In this document: positions 19,941 through 26,940 of the stretch, one piece after another
Layout: every line of letters begins with the position of its first letter
Position numbering within the stretch: the stretch's first letter is position 1
Source of the DNA: an uncultured Emergencia sp.
GTDB taxonomy: Bacteria; Bacillota; Clostridia; Peptostreptococcales; Anaerovoracaceae
DNA length: 27,005 nucleotides
Direction: 5' to 3'
Assembly (NCBI GenBank): GCA_937997955.1
Contig: CALLDR010000004.1
Location: 1-27,005, forward strand
The notes under the pieces: model-generated
What the model saw: only the letters and a program-made list of their open reading frames with translations
Databases searched by the model: none
What the model was told of the DNA's origin: nothing
Position numbers and translations under genes: made by a program

Positions 19941-21098
19941 CTATTTCATGACTTTTTTCAGCAGAATAGGCGTGATAATGGTCGTAACGATTACCACCAG
20001 AACGACCGGTGAGAACAGGTGGCCGTTGAGCAGGCCCATGTTGTAGCCCTTCTGCGCTACGATCAGGGCGACCTCGCCTCTGGAGATCATGCCGATACCG
20101 ATGCACAGAGATTCGTGGGTGCTGTATTTGCAGATCTTGGCGCCCAGGCCGCAGCCCAGGATCTTGGTCAGGACCGCGATGACCAGAATCAGCAGAGAGA
20201 AGATCCACATGCTGGTGGTCATGCCGTTCAGCTCCGTCTTGATACCGATGCTCGCGAAGAAGATCGGCGAGAAGAACAGATAGCTCGGTACGGTCATTTT
20301 CTTCGCGATATCCGTCTTTACCTCATATGTAGACAGGAACAGGCCCAGCAGATAAGCGCCGGTGATGTCGGCGATGCCGAAGTACTGTTCGGATACGAAT
20401 GAGATGATCAGGACGATGGCCATGATGTAGATAGAGATTCTCCGCTTGTCCTTCAGGCCGTCTATGACCGGACGGGAGAACTGGAGGACCACCGCGATGA
20501 CCGCCATGAAGATGACGTACAGACCGATCTTGATCAGAATGGATATGATGCTGATGGAAGGGTCCTTCATGCTGGTGACGATGGTCAGGATCACGATGCC
20601 GATGATATCGTCCAGCACAGCCGCGCCGAGTATCGCGCTGCCGACAGGTCCATTGAGCTTGCCCATTTCACGCAGAGCCTCCACGGTGATGCTGACAGAT
20701 GTAGCGGTCAGAATGACGCCCATGAAGACAGCGCGAAGCACCTCGTCAAAGTTGGACGGATCTACGTGGAAATAGAAGAAGTAACAGAGACCGCCGCCGA
20801 TCAGCGGAAGCAGTACGCCCATGGAAGCGATAACGATCATGGACACGCTGTTCTTTTTTATTTCATTGATGTCGGTATCCAGCCCAGCGATAAACATGAG
20901 CAGGATAACGCCAATTTCGGCAGATTTTGCCAGGAAGTCGGTCTCGCCGACAAAGCCCAGGACAGATGGTCCTAAGATAACGCCGGCAATCAGAGCGCCG
21001 ACGACCTGGGGCATGTTTACCTTTTCAGAAAGGCTCCCCAGAAACTTTGTGGACAGGATGATTGCTGCCACAGTTAACAGAAAATAATAACTAGTCAC
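19941..21098 (-). CDS. CPA2 family cation/proton antiporter
   Basis: A 385-aa integral membrane protein of the monovalent cation:proton antiporter-2 family (Na+/H+ exchanger domain; NapA/GerN/KefB relatives). About 12 helices are visible. Signature segments are MPQVVGALIAGVILGPSVLG, VILLMFIAGLDTD, the TATSVSITVEAL helix and LGAAVLDDIIGIV, whose Asp163-Asp164 pair is the cation/proton site expected for electrogenic exchange. No RCK/TrkA-N regulatory domain follows. I place the start at GTG 21098: GAGGT lies 7 nt upstream, and the promoter at 21161-21133 would start RNA near 21126, too close to the ATG at 21119 for a ribosome-binding site. The function is probably Na+ or K+ extrusion and pH control. 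It diverges from the SDR operon. Confidence 0.88.
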   Translation of the reverse strand: MTSYYFLLTVAAIILSTKFLGSLSEKVNMPQVVGALIAGVILGPSVLGFVGETDFLAKSAEIGVILLMFIAGLDTDINEIKKNSVSMIVIASMGVLLPLIGGGLCYFFYFHVDPSNFDEVLRAVFMGVILTATSVSITVEALREMGKLNGPVGSAILGAAVLDDIIGIVILTIVTSMKDPSISIISILIKIGLYVIFMAVIAVVLQFSRPVIDGLKDKRRISIYIMAIVLIISFVSEQYFGIADITGAYLLGLFLSTYEVKTDIAKKMTVPSYLFFSPIFFASIGIKTELNGMTTSMWIFSLLILVIAVLTKILGCGLGAKICKYSTHESLCIGIGMISRGEVALIVAQKGYNMGLLNGHLFSPVVLVVIVTTIITPILLKKVMK

Positions 21099-21132
21099 AC
21101 TATATACCTCAACTTTCATTCACTGACGACAC

Positions 21133-21161
21133 ATTTTAGTCCCAAAATCGATTTTTGTCAA
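21133..21161 (-). promoter_or_regulatory. Promoter of the antiporter gene
   Basis: Minus strand: perfect TTGACA (21161-21156), 17 bp and TAAAAT (21138-21133). The gap to the divergent SDR promoter (21162-21273) is very AT-rich and holds no gene. Confidence 0.75.
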
Positions 21162-21273
21162 CACCAAAAATACAAAAAGAAAACAAATTAAGAAAATAAG
21201 GAAAAAGGCTTAGATTTTTTGGCGGATTTTGTCGTTTTTCAGCGAAATTTTTTAAGTTATTTCTCGAAATTCT

Positions 21274-21302
21274 TTGACAAATCGTCAAAAATATAGTAAA
21301 AT
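21274..21302 (+). promoter_or_regulatory. Promoter of the SDR/cell-wall leader
   Basis: Perfect TTGACA (21274-21279), 17 bp and TAAAAT (21297-21302); RNA would start near 21309. This is one of the strongest matches in the window and lies 183 nt ahead of the SDR gene. Confidence 0.75.
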
Positions 21303-21308
21303 ATAGGT

Positions 21309-21417
21309 GAAAATAATCTGAGAATCTCGGAATTAGTTTCTAAGATTATAGTTAATACTATGCGCCAGAAATATAAGCAAAGAAAAAATACATTGGGCCC
21401 GGCCCAATGTATTTTTT
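21309..21417 (+). ncRNA. Candidate leader RNA or small RNA ending in a terminator
   Basis: The roughly 109-nt stretch from the predicted start to the terminator can fold: ATAATCT (21313-21319) pairs with AGATTAT (21343-21349), enclosing a GAG/CTC mini-hairpin, and ATAGT/ACTAT forms another (about 21348-21361). It is either an attenuated leader of the SDR operon or a separate small RNA. No known riboswitch class was recognised. Confidence 0.4.
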
Positions 21418-21482
21418 ATAAGACGGAACTTAAGACAGAAATTAAAACGGAAATCCGGACTGGCGCAGGGGGAGATATATAA
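21360..21482 (+). CDS. Possible 40-codon leader ORF through terminator and repeat
   Basis: ATG 21360 opens a frame that passes through the terminator and the 12-nt repeat (encoding TELK, TEIK, TEIR blocks) and stops at TAA 21480-21482, two bases before the SDR ATG. The repeat length keeps the frame open. There is no convincing Shine-Dalgarno, so this may be chance. Confidence 0.25.
   Translation: MRQKYKQRKNTLGPAQCIFYKTELKTEIKTEIRTGAGGDI
21383..21417 (+). terminator. Perfect intrinsic terminator in the SDR leader
   Basis: A 16-bp perfect stem (21383-21398 with 21402-21417) closes a CCG loop; its A-tract and T-tract make it bidirectional. It lies downstream of the strong promoter and upstream of the gene, the expected position of an attenuator. 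Confidence 0.85.
21420..21455 (+). repeat. 12-nt x3 tandem repeat before the SDR gene
   Basis: AAGACGGAACTT, AAGACAGAAATT and AAAACGGAAATC follow one another directly after the terminator. The tract is purine-rich in mRNA sense. Confidence 0.8.
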
Positions 21483-21484
21483 AT

Positions 21485-22210
21485 ATGAAGAAAACTGTTT
21501 TGATCACCGGCGGCTCCCGGGGAATCGGAGCCGCCGCCGTAAGGGAATTTACGGCAAAGGGCTGGAAGGCCGCCTTTTTTTACAGGCAGGACGAAGCGGC
21601 GGCGCGAAAGACGGCGGAGGAGACCGGCGCCGCCGCGGTCCGCTGCGACGTATCTGACAGCGGAGCCGTGGCCGGAGCCGTCAGGGACGCCCGGATCTGC
21701 CTGGGCGCGCCGGCCTTTGACTGTCTGGTCCTCAATGCGGGGGTCAGCGGCGGCGGACTCTTTACAGACACGGAAGAAAGCCAGTGGAAGGCCCTCTTTG
21801 ATGTCAACCTTGGTGGGATTATGAATGTGACGAAGGAGGCTCTTCCTTCGATGATCAGCCAAAAATCCGGAAGTATCGTCATGCTGTCCTCCGTGTGGGG
21901 GCAGACGGGGGCATCCTGCGAGAGCGTCTACGCTGCCTCCAAGGCCGCCGTCATCGGGTTGGCCAAGTCCCTGGCCAAGGAGCTAGCGCCTTCCGGCATC
22001 CGGGTCAATACCGTGGCGCCCGGCGTCATCGACACCGATATGAACGCCTGCTACAGCCGCGGCGACCTGAAAGCCCTGGAGGAAGAAATCCCAATGGGGA
22101 GGCTGGGAACGGCGGAGGAAGTGGCAAAGGCTATCCGCTTTCTGGCGTCCGATGAGGCCGCCTATATCACAGGCCAGGTTTTGGCTGTCAATGGAGGGTT
22201 TTACATTTAG
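21485..22210 (+). CDS. Short-chain dehydrogenase/reductase (FabG-like)
   Basis: A 241-aa classical SDR. The cofactor loop is TGGSRGIG at 8-15, NAG at 84-86, and the catalytic residues are Asn108, Ser136, Tyr149 and Lys153 (YAASK). PGVIDTDM and the C-terminal ITGQVLAVNGGF are typical of 3-oxoacyl-ACP reductases and their relatives. The reductase likely uses NADPH (Arg12 after the first glycines). The substrate cannot be set: it lies away from fatty-acid genes, and the FabG-like YmfI group is a fair alternative. GGGGGAG precedes ATG 21485. It is followed by the FHA-FtsW gene after 53 nt, but a promoter overlapping its stop suggests partial independence. Confidence 0.88.
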   Translation: MKKTVLITGGSRGIGAAAVREFTAKGWKAAFFYRQDEAAARKTAEETGAAAVRCDVSDSGAVAGAVRDARICLGAPAFDCLVLNAGVSGGGLFTDTEESQWKALFDVNLGGIMNVTKEALPSMISQKSGSIVMLSSVWGQTGASCESVYAASKAAVIGLAKSLAKELAPSGIRVNTVAPGVIDTDMNACYSRGDLKALEEEIPMGRLGTAEEVAKAIRFLASDEAAYITGQVLAVNGGFYI

Positions 22211-22227
22211 CCAGAGTGTGGTATACT
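22200..22227 (+). promoter_or_regulatory. Internal promoter for the FHA-FtsW/PBP pair
   Basis: TTTACA (22200-22205), 16 bp and TATACT (22222-22227) overlap the SDR stop codon and lie 37 bp before the FHA-FtsW start. Confidence 0.5.
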
Positions 22228-22263
22228 GAACATGTATCGGTAAATAGCGAAAAGGGGGTATTT

Positions 22264-24087
22264 ATGGACAACGTTATCAACATCATACAGGATATCCTGC
22301 ACGGCATAGGAGGTTTTCTGGGCGGTCTCTTTGAAGGCGCCGACGACCTGGCGCGCATCACCGATGACAGCGGACTGATCTATACGGCTGTCGCCAGATG
22401 GGTGTTTATTTTCCTTGCCGTTTTTATATTACTGAAATCGATCCTGTCCCTGCTCCGATCGAAAAACCCTTCGGAGGTCTGGGCCTATTTTCATCTGAGC
22501 ACGGCGGACGGCGAGACCATCGACAACCTGCCGATCACCCACTGGGAAAACGTGGTCGGCAGATCCGCCAGCTGCGATCTGAACGTCGACGACCCGGCAG
22601 TGTCCCGCAATCACGGCACTTTGACCCGAGATGACCAGGGCCTTTGGTACTACACGGACCTGGGCTCCAAGAACGGCGCGTACATCAACGGACGCAAGAT
22701 CAAAAGGGGCCGCACGGCGGAGCTGAAGCCGGGGGACGAACTGGCCATCGGCATGACCCAGTGCACCCTGTTCCCGATCAGCCTGGAGGAACGGCGCAAT
22801 AACATTCAGATGAGGAAGATGGATACCATTCTTCAGTCGCCGTGGCCGTCTCTGGTCGCGCTGAGCGTGTTCCAGTTCATGACCCTGCTGCAGCTGAAGA
22901 TCGGCCTGGGCGAAGAGTTCAACAGCGGTATTCCGCTGGCCTTTTTCGGCCTCTGCATCTTGATGTGGGCCTACGTGTTCCTGCTCAGATCCATGCGCCG
23001 GAAGGGCTTTGAAATGGAGACCATCGCCTTCTTTCTGTCGACCCTGAGCCTGGCTGTGACGGCCACCTGCTATCCGGACGCGGTCTTTAAGCAGTTCATC
23101 GCCGTCGCCATCGGAATCGTGGTGTTCATCTTCATGTGCGCCTATCTGCGCAACTTGAAGCGGGCCAAGGCCATACGCCCGGTCATGTACATCGGGGCCG
23201 CGGTCCTGCTGCTCTTCAACCTGATCTTCGGTACGGAAAAGTACGGAGCGGCTAACTGGGTATCTATCGGAGGACTTTCCGTCCAGCCGTCAGAGATCGT
23301 CAAGCTGGCGTTCATCTGGGTGGGCGCGGCGTCTCTCAACGAGCTGTTTGAAAAGAAAAACTCGCTGATCTTCACCATATTTTCCGGCTTTTGCTTCTGC
23401 TGTCTGGCTCTGATGGGGGACTTTGGAACGGCCATCATCTTCTTTGTCACTTTCCTGGTCATCTCCTTCCTGAGAAGCGGCGACTTTACCAAGCTGATCC
23501 TGCTGGTGGGCGCGGCTTTCGCCGGAGGGCTGATCATTCTCAAGTTCAAGGCCTACATCGCGGAGCGCTTTGCCGTGTGGGGACACGTGTGGGACTACGC
23601 GGAAGGTCTCGGCTATCAGCAGACCAGGACCATGACGGCCGCCGCCAGCGGCGGCATGGTCGGCGTAGGCGCGGGAAACGGATGGCTCAATCAGGTGGGC
23701 GCGTCGGATACCGATCTGGTCTTCGGCCTTTTGATCGAGGAGTGGGGACTGATCGTGGCCCTGCTGGCCGTGCTGTCCATCATCACCTTGTCCATCTTCG
23801 CCGTGCGGTCCATCTGGGCCGGCAGGTCCACCTTCTATACCATAGGGGCCTGTTCCGCCATGTCCATCTACCTGTTTCAGACTATCCTCAACGTGTTCGG
23901 GTCTGTGGATCTGTTCCCGCTGACCGGGGTTACGTTCCCCTTTGTGTCCAACGGCGGCACCAGCATGATCGCCTCCTGGGGGCTTCTGGCCTTTCTGAAG
24001 GCGGCTGATACCAGACAGAACGCCAGTATTGCCATCAGCCTCTCTGAAAAGGGGCTGAAAGTGGAGAAAGGGGATGACGAGTTATGA
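22264..24087 (+). CDS. FHA domain fused to FtsW/RodA/SpoVE-type SEDS glycosyltransferase
   Basis: A 607-aa membrane protein. Residues 1-40 are a short amphipathic lead, 44-63 a membrane helix, and about 72-172 a cytoplasmic FHA domain with the phosphothreonine-binding residues GRS (99-101), SRNH (114-117) and KNG (136-138). From about 195 to 585 runs a complete SEDS domain of roughly ten helices, with GAANWVSIGG (328-337), QPSE (341-344), ASDTDLVFGLLIEEWG and TGVTFPFVSNGGTS. SEDS proteins polymerise lipid II into glycan and work with a class B PBP, which here is the next gene, overlapping by 4 bp. The FHA module implies control by a Ser/Thr kinase such as PknB. ATG 22264 has AAAGGGGG 5 nt upstream. 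Confidence 0.92.
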   Translation: MDNVINIIQDILHGIGGFLGGLFEGADDLARITDDSGLIYTAVARWVFIFLAVFILLKSILSLLRSKNPSEVWAYFHLSTADGETIDNLPITHWENVVGRSASCDLNVDDPAVSRNHGTLTRDDQGLWYYTDLGSKNGAYINGRKIKRGRTAELKPGDELAIGMTQCTLFPISLEERRNNIQMRKMDTILQSPWPSLVALSVFQFMTLLQLKIGLGEEFNSGIPLAFFGLCILMWAYVFLLRSMRRKGFEMETIAFFLSTLSLAVTATCYPDAVFKQFIAVAIGIVVFIFMCAYLRNLKRAKAIRPVMYIGAAVLLLFNLIFGTEKYGAANWVSIGGLSVQPSEIVKLAFIWVGAASLNELFEKKNSLIFTIFSGFCFCCLALMGDFGTAIIFFVTFLVISFLRSGDFTKLILLVGAAFAGGLIILKFKAYIAERFAVWGHVWDYAEGLGYQQTRTMTAAASGGMVGVGAGNGWLNQVGASDTDLVFGLLIEEWGLIVALLAVLSIITLSIFAVRSIWAGRSTFYTIGACSAMSIYLFQTILNVFGSVDLFPLTGVTFPFVSNGGTSMIASWGLLAFLKAADTRQNASIAISLSEKGLKVEKGDDEL

Positions 24088-25412
24088 AGAAATTAGAGAA
24101 GCGGTCCATCATCTGCCTGACCATGGCGGCGGTGCTGTTCCTGGGTGTCTGCGTCTTTACCTACCGCTTTGTGACCCAGGGCAGCGACTGGGCGACCTTC
24201 TACGCCAACCAGCATATCTACAGCGAGGGCCGGCTGGCCATCGGAACTATTTATGACGTCAACGGGACTCTCTTGGCGGAGAACGACAACGGAGAGGTCC
24301 TCTACAATGATGACGAGACGATCCGCCGGGCCACCGTCCACGCGGTGGGGGACCTGGATGGCAACATCGCCACCGCAGCCAAGAGCGCTTTTAAAAGCCG
24401 CCTGGTAGGCTACAACCTGCTGACCGGCACCTACAGCGTCACAGGCAAGGGCAACGACCTGACTTTGACCATCGACGCGGATATCTGCAAAACCGCCTAT
24501 GAGGCCCTGGCCGGACGAGACGGCCTGGTGGGCGTGTATAACTACGAGACGGGAGAGATCGTCTGCATGGTCAGTTCCCCGGGCTTTGATCCTCAGAACC
24601 CGCCGGAGGTGGCGGAGGACGACACATCTGGCCTGTATATCAACAAATTCCTGTCGGCCAATCTGATTCCCGGATCTATCTTCAAGCTGGTCACCTCCGC
24701 GGCAGCCATCGAGAACCTGGACGATCTGGACAGCTGGACCTACACCTGCACGGGAGTAAGCTATATCAACGGAGAGAAGATCACCTGCACGGCGGCCCAC
24801 GGCACGGTGGACTTTGAGAGGGCCCTGGCTGTCTCCTGCAACTGCGCCTTCGCGGAGCTGACCCAGCGGGTCGGAGGACCTTTGATGGAGGAATACGTGG
24901 AAAAACTGGGGCTGACCAAGGCCTATGACATAGACGGCGTCCACAATTCCCAGGGAGAGTTCGAGTTTCCTGACGACGTGCCGCTGAATCTGGCATGGGC
25001 TGGTATCGGCCAGTACAACGACCAGCTGAATCCGTGCTCCATGCTGGTGTATATGGGAGCAATCGCCAGAGACGGCGTCAGCGTTGAGCCGCGGCTGCTT
25101 CATTCCGCCCTGGGCAGCGCCGTCGAGACCGACCGCATGATCGAAGCTTCCACGGCGAAGAAGCTCCGGGCCATGATGAAGAACAACGTGGAGGTCAGCT
25201 ACGGGGAGAGCAATTTCCCGGGACTGGATATCTACGCCAAGTCCGGTACCGCCGAAGTCTACGGCCGCGAGCCAAACGCCTGGTTTGCCGGCTTTATCAA
25301 TAACGACGACGCGCCTTACGCGTTCATCGTCTGCGTCGAGAACGGCGGCTACGGCAGCTCTGTGGCCGGTCCTGTCGCTAACCAGGTGCTGCAGGCCCTG
25401 GTCAGCCGTTAA
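24084..25412 (+). CDS. Class B penicillin-binding protein (PbpA-like transpeptidase)
   Basis: A 442-aa D,D-transpeptidase that cross-links the glycan made by its SEDS partner. A single N-terminal membrane anchor (about 9-27) is followed by a short pedestal domain and the penicillin-binding domain. The active-site serine is Ser198 in SIFK (198-201), the second motif is SCN (251-253) and the third is KSGT (386-389). It is shorter than division PBPs and has no PASTA repeats, matching the PbpA type paired with RodA in Actinobacteria and many Clostridia. The start overlaps the FHA-FtsW stop (ATGA, 24084-24087), so the pair is translationally coupled. A 16-unit tandem repeat begins at the base after its stop. 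Confidence 0.93.
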   Translation: MKKLEKRSIICLTMAAVLFLGVCVFTYRFVTQGSDWATFYANQHIYSEGRLAIGTIYDVNGTLLAENDNGEVLYNDDETIRRATVHAVGDLDGNIATAAKSAFKSRLVGYNLLTGTYSVTGKGNDLTLTIDADICKTAYEALAGRDGLVGVYNYETGEIVCMVSSPGFDPQNPPEVAEDDTSGLYINKFLSANLIPGSIFKLVTSAAAIENLDDLDSWTYTCTGVSYINGEKITCTAAHGTVDFERALAVSCNCAFAELTQRVGGPLMEEYVEKLGLTKAYDIDGVHNSQGEFEFPDDVPLNLAWAGIGQYNDQLNPCSMLVYMGAIARDGVSVEPRLLHSALGSAVETDRMIEASTAKKLRAMMKNNVEVSYGESNFPGLDIYAKSGTAEVYGREPNAWFAGFINNDDAPYAFIVCVENGGYGSSVAGPVANQVLQALVSR

Positions 25413-25525
25413 CCCCGAGCTCTGAGTCCTGAGCCTTGAACTCTGAAACTTGAACATCTGAACTCTGAGCTTTGAACCCTGGGCCTTGAGCTTTGAGCCC
25501 TGTACCCTGAACCCCGAACCCCGAG
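25413..25525 (+). repeat. 7-nt x16 tandem array between PBP and lysO
   Basis: Sixteen consecutive units of consensus CYYTGAR (for example CTCTGAA, CCTTGAG, CTTTGAA, CCCTGAA) begin directly after the PBP stop codon; only one unit has 8 nt (25455-25462). The last unit CCCCGAG joins GAGG to form the GAGGAGG ribosome-binding site of lysO. Since 7 is not a multiple of 3, TGA stops appear in all three frames. Confidence 0.95.
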
Positions 25526-25534
25526 GAGGCCGCC

Positions 25535-26575
25535 ATGAACGTCTGCGTACCTTTTATCTGTCTGGCCCTGGGCGCCGCCATCAATTGGCGGGGTCTGCCC
25601 CAGCCGGCCCTGAAAGCCTTTGACCGTCTGATGAATCTGGCCCTGGTGGTCCTGATGCTGGTCATCGGCCTGAACATCGGCATCAGCGACGCCGTCATGG
25701 AGAATCTGGGAAGGATCGGCCTTCGGTGCCTGCTGATCTCCCTGGCTGCCGTGTGGTGCAGCGTGGGCCTGGTCTGGTGCTGCGAAAAGACCGTCATGCC
25801 CCTGGAGCGGATCCGTCTCCAGCTGGCCCGCGAGCAGGGCGGCTTTGACGGACCGGACACGTCTGGAGCCTGGGAACCGTCCGCCGGGCAGTGCCATCAA
25901 AGGGTGTCCGACGGGGCTTTCTCTGACACGTCCGGGGACGACGGCTGTAAAGGCGGTGTTTCCCCACTTGTGATCGTCATGCCGGGATGCATCGTCATAG
26001 GGATTCTGGCCGGATACTTCTGCCTGAAGAGCGGCAGCGCTTCCTGGCTGGATACGGCCCTGACCCTTTCCCTGATCTTTCTCTATACAGGGGTCGGCGT
26101 CAGCCTGGCGTCCAACAAACAGGTCTTCGGTTATATCCGCAGATTAGGTCTGCGGGTGCTTTTCATGCCTGCGGCCATTTTCCTCGGCTGTCTGGCCGGC
26201 GGATTTCTGGCCGGGTGGCTTCTCAGTGTTCCGGTCAGCTGGTCGGTGCTGTCCGCCGGCGGTATGGGTTATTACAGCCTGACCGGCGCCTTTCTTACGG
26301 AAAACTTCGGCATCGAGGCCGGAACCTACGGATTCATCGTCAACATCCTGCGAGATGTGCTGACGGTGGCGTTTCTTCCTGTTTTAATACGCGTCAGCAA
26401 GGGAAGTCCTATCGCCTCCGGCGCGGCGGGCTGCATGGATACCATGCTAGTGCCTGTCAGCCGGGTCGTCGGCTCCGAGCTTTCCATGGTGGCCCTGATC
26501 AGCGGCACCATCTTAACCTTTGTCGTGCCACTGTGGCTGCCGGTGGGAGCCGGATTGCTGGGCTCCTTTTCCTGA
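25535..26575 (+). CDS. lysO: LysO-type lysine exporter
   Basis: A 346-aa integral membrane protein resembling LysO (YbjE), which exports L-lysine and toxic analogues. The N-terminal domain shows VIGLNIGISDAVMENLGRIG, and the C-terminal domain shows LIFLYTGVGVSLASNKQ, GGMGYYSLTGAFLTENFGIE and GFIVNILRDVLTVAFLPVLI, all typical, with about eight to nine hydrophobic segments. A polar stretch of roughly 45 residues (about 100-145, rich in Gly, Asp and Ser) between the domains seems longer than usual. GAGGAGG (25523-25529) precedes ATG 25535. Family members are often controlled by lysine riboswitches or Arg/Lys regulators; none is visible here. Position next to cell-wall genes may reflect control of lysine or diaminopimelate pools, but this is inference. 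Confidence 0.85.
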   Translation: MNVCVPFICLALGAAINWRGLPQPALKAFDRLMNLALVVLMLVIGLNIGISDAVMENLGRIGLRCLLISLAAVWCSVGLVWCCEKTVMPLERIRLQLAREQGGFDGPDTSGAWEPSAGQCHQRVSDGAFSDTSGDDGCKGGVSPLVIVMPGCIVIGILAGYFCLKSGSASWLDTALTLSLIFLYTGVGVSLASNKQVFGYIRRLGLRVLFMPAAIFLGCLAGGFLAGWLLSVPVSWSVLSAGGMGYYSLTGAFLTENFGIEAGTYGFIVNILRDVLTVAFLPVLIRVSKGSPIASGAAGCMDTMLVPVSRVVGSELSMVALISGTILTFVVPLWLPVGAGLLGSFS

Positions 26576-26828
26576 TTACGCAGCTTTAAATGTTTCCCTA
26601 AAATATGCGCGATTTTTCAATCGCGAAAAGCTCTTCCTGATTTTTTGATAAATCTGCCCTGAAAAACGGAACCTCTTCCGATTCCCTGGCTTGCGTCAGG
26701 GAAAATACGTCGCCGTCCATGCCAGAAATTGCGGCCTGCGCGCTGTCACAGGCCGAGGTTTCCTGTTCTATGCGGTTAAAACATGGTTTTTGCTGTAATT
26801 TAAAATCGAATATATTAGAATCGAAGGT
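26576..26828. other. Gene-poor downstream region with hairpins
   Basis: No convincing gene. A hairpin CGCGAT/ATCGCG (26608-26625) follows lysO, and GGCCTG/CAGGCC can pair around 26733-26754. On the minus strand one frame is open for about 90 codons from near 26917 to a TAG near 26604, but its first start codon comes late, so I do not call it. Confidence 0.4.
26790..26818 (+). promoter_or_regulatory. Weak promoter-like element before the structured RNA
   Basis: TTGCTG (26790-26795), 17 bp and TATTAG (26813-26818). It is placed to start RNA near 26825, just before the three-stem structure. Confidence 0.3.
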
Positions 26829-26904
26829 ACTGCTTCCGTCTTTTTTTCGGGCGGAGTTCCGCTTTTTGCCTGACTTGAGGCAAAAAGACAGGAAGCCTTT
26901 TTTT
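26825..26904 (+). ncRNA. Candidate three-stem structured RNA ending in a terminator
   Basis: P1 pairs GCTTCC-GTCTTTTT (26832-26845) with AAAAAGAC-GGAAGC (26882-26896) with one bulged A. P2 is GCGG/CCGC (26851-26862) and P3 is GCCT/AGGC (26868-26881). Seven Ts follow at 26898-26904. The five As at 26882-26886 can pair either in P1 or with TTTTT beside P3, so two folds compete. No known class was recognised. Confidence 0.45.
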
Positions 26905-26940
26905 GTTTACCCCTCCAAACCCTGGCGCTCGGAGAGGGGA

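Noticed and set aside
24093..25457. Minus-strand ORF of about 450 aa opposite the PBP gene
   Set aside because: The plus strand encodes a PBP with all three active-site motifs; the antisense frame is a by-product of GC-rich codon use.
25413..25525. CRISPR-like interpretation of the 7-nt array
   Set aside because: Units are contiguous without spacers, far shorter than CRISPR repeats, and no cas genes are present.
26604..26917. Long open minus-strand frame in the right-hand gap
   Set aside because: It lacks a start codon with ribosome-binding site; the first ATG leaves only about 41 codons, the frame overlaps the structured RNA, and no family is recognised.
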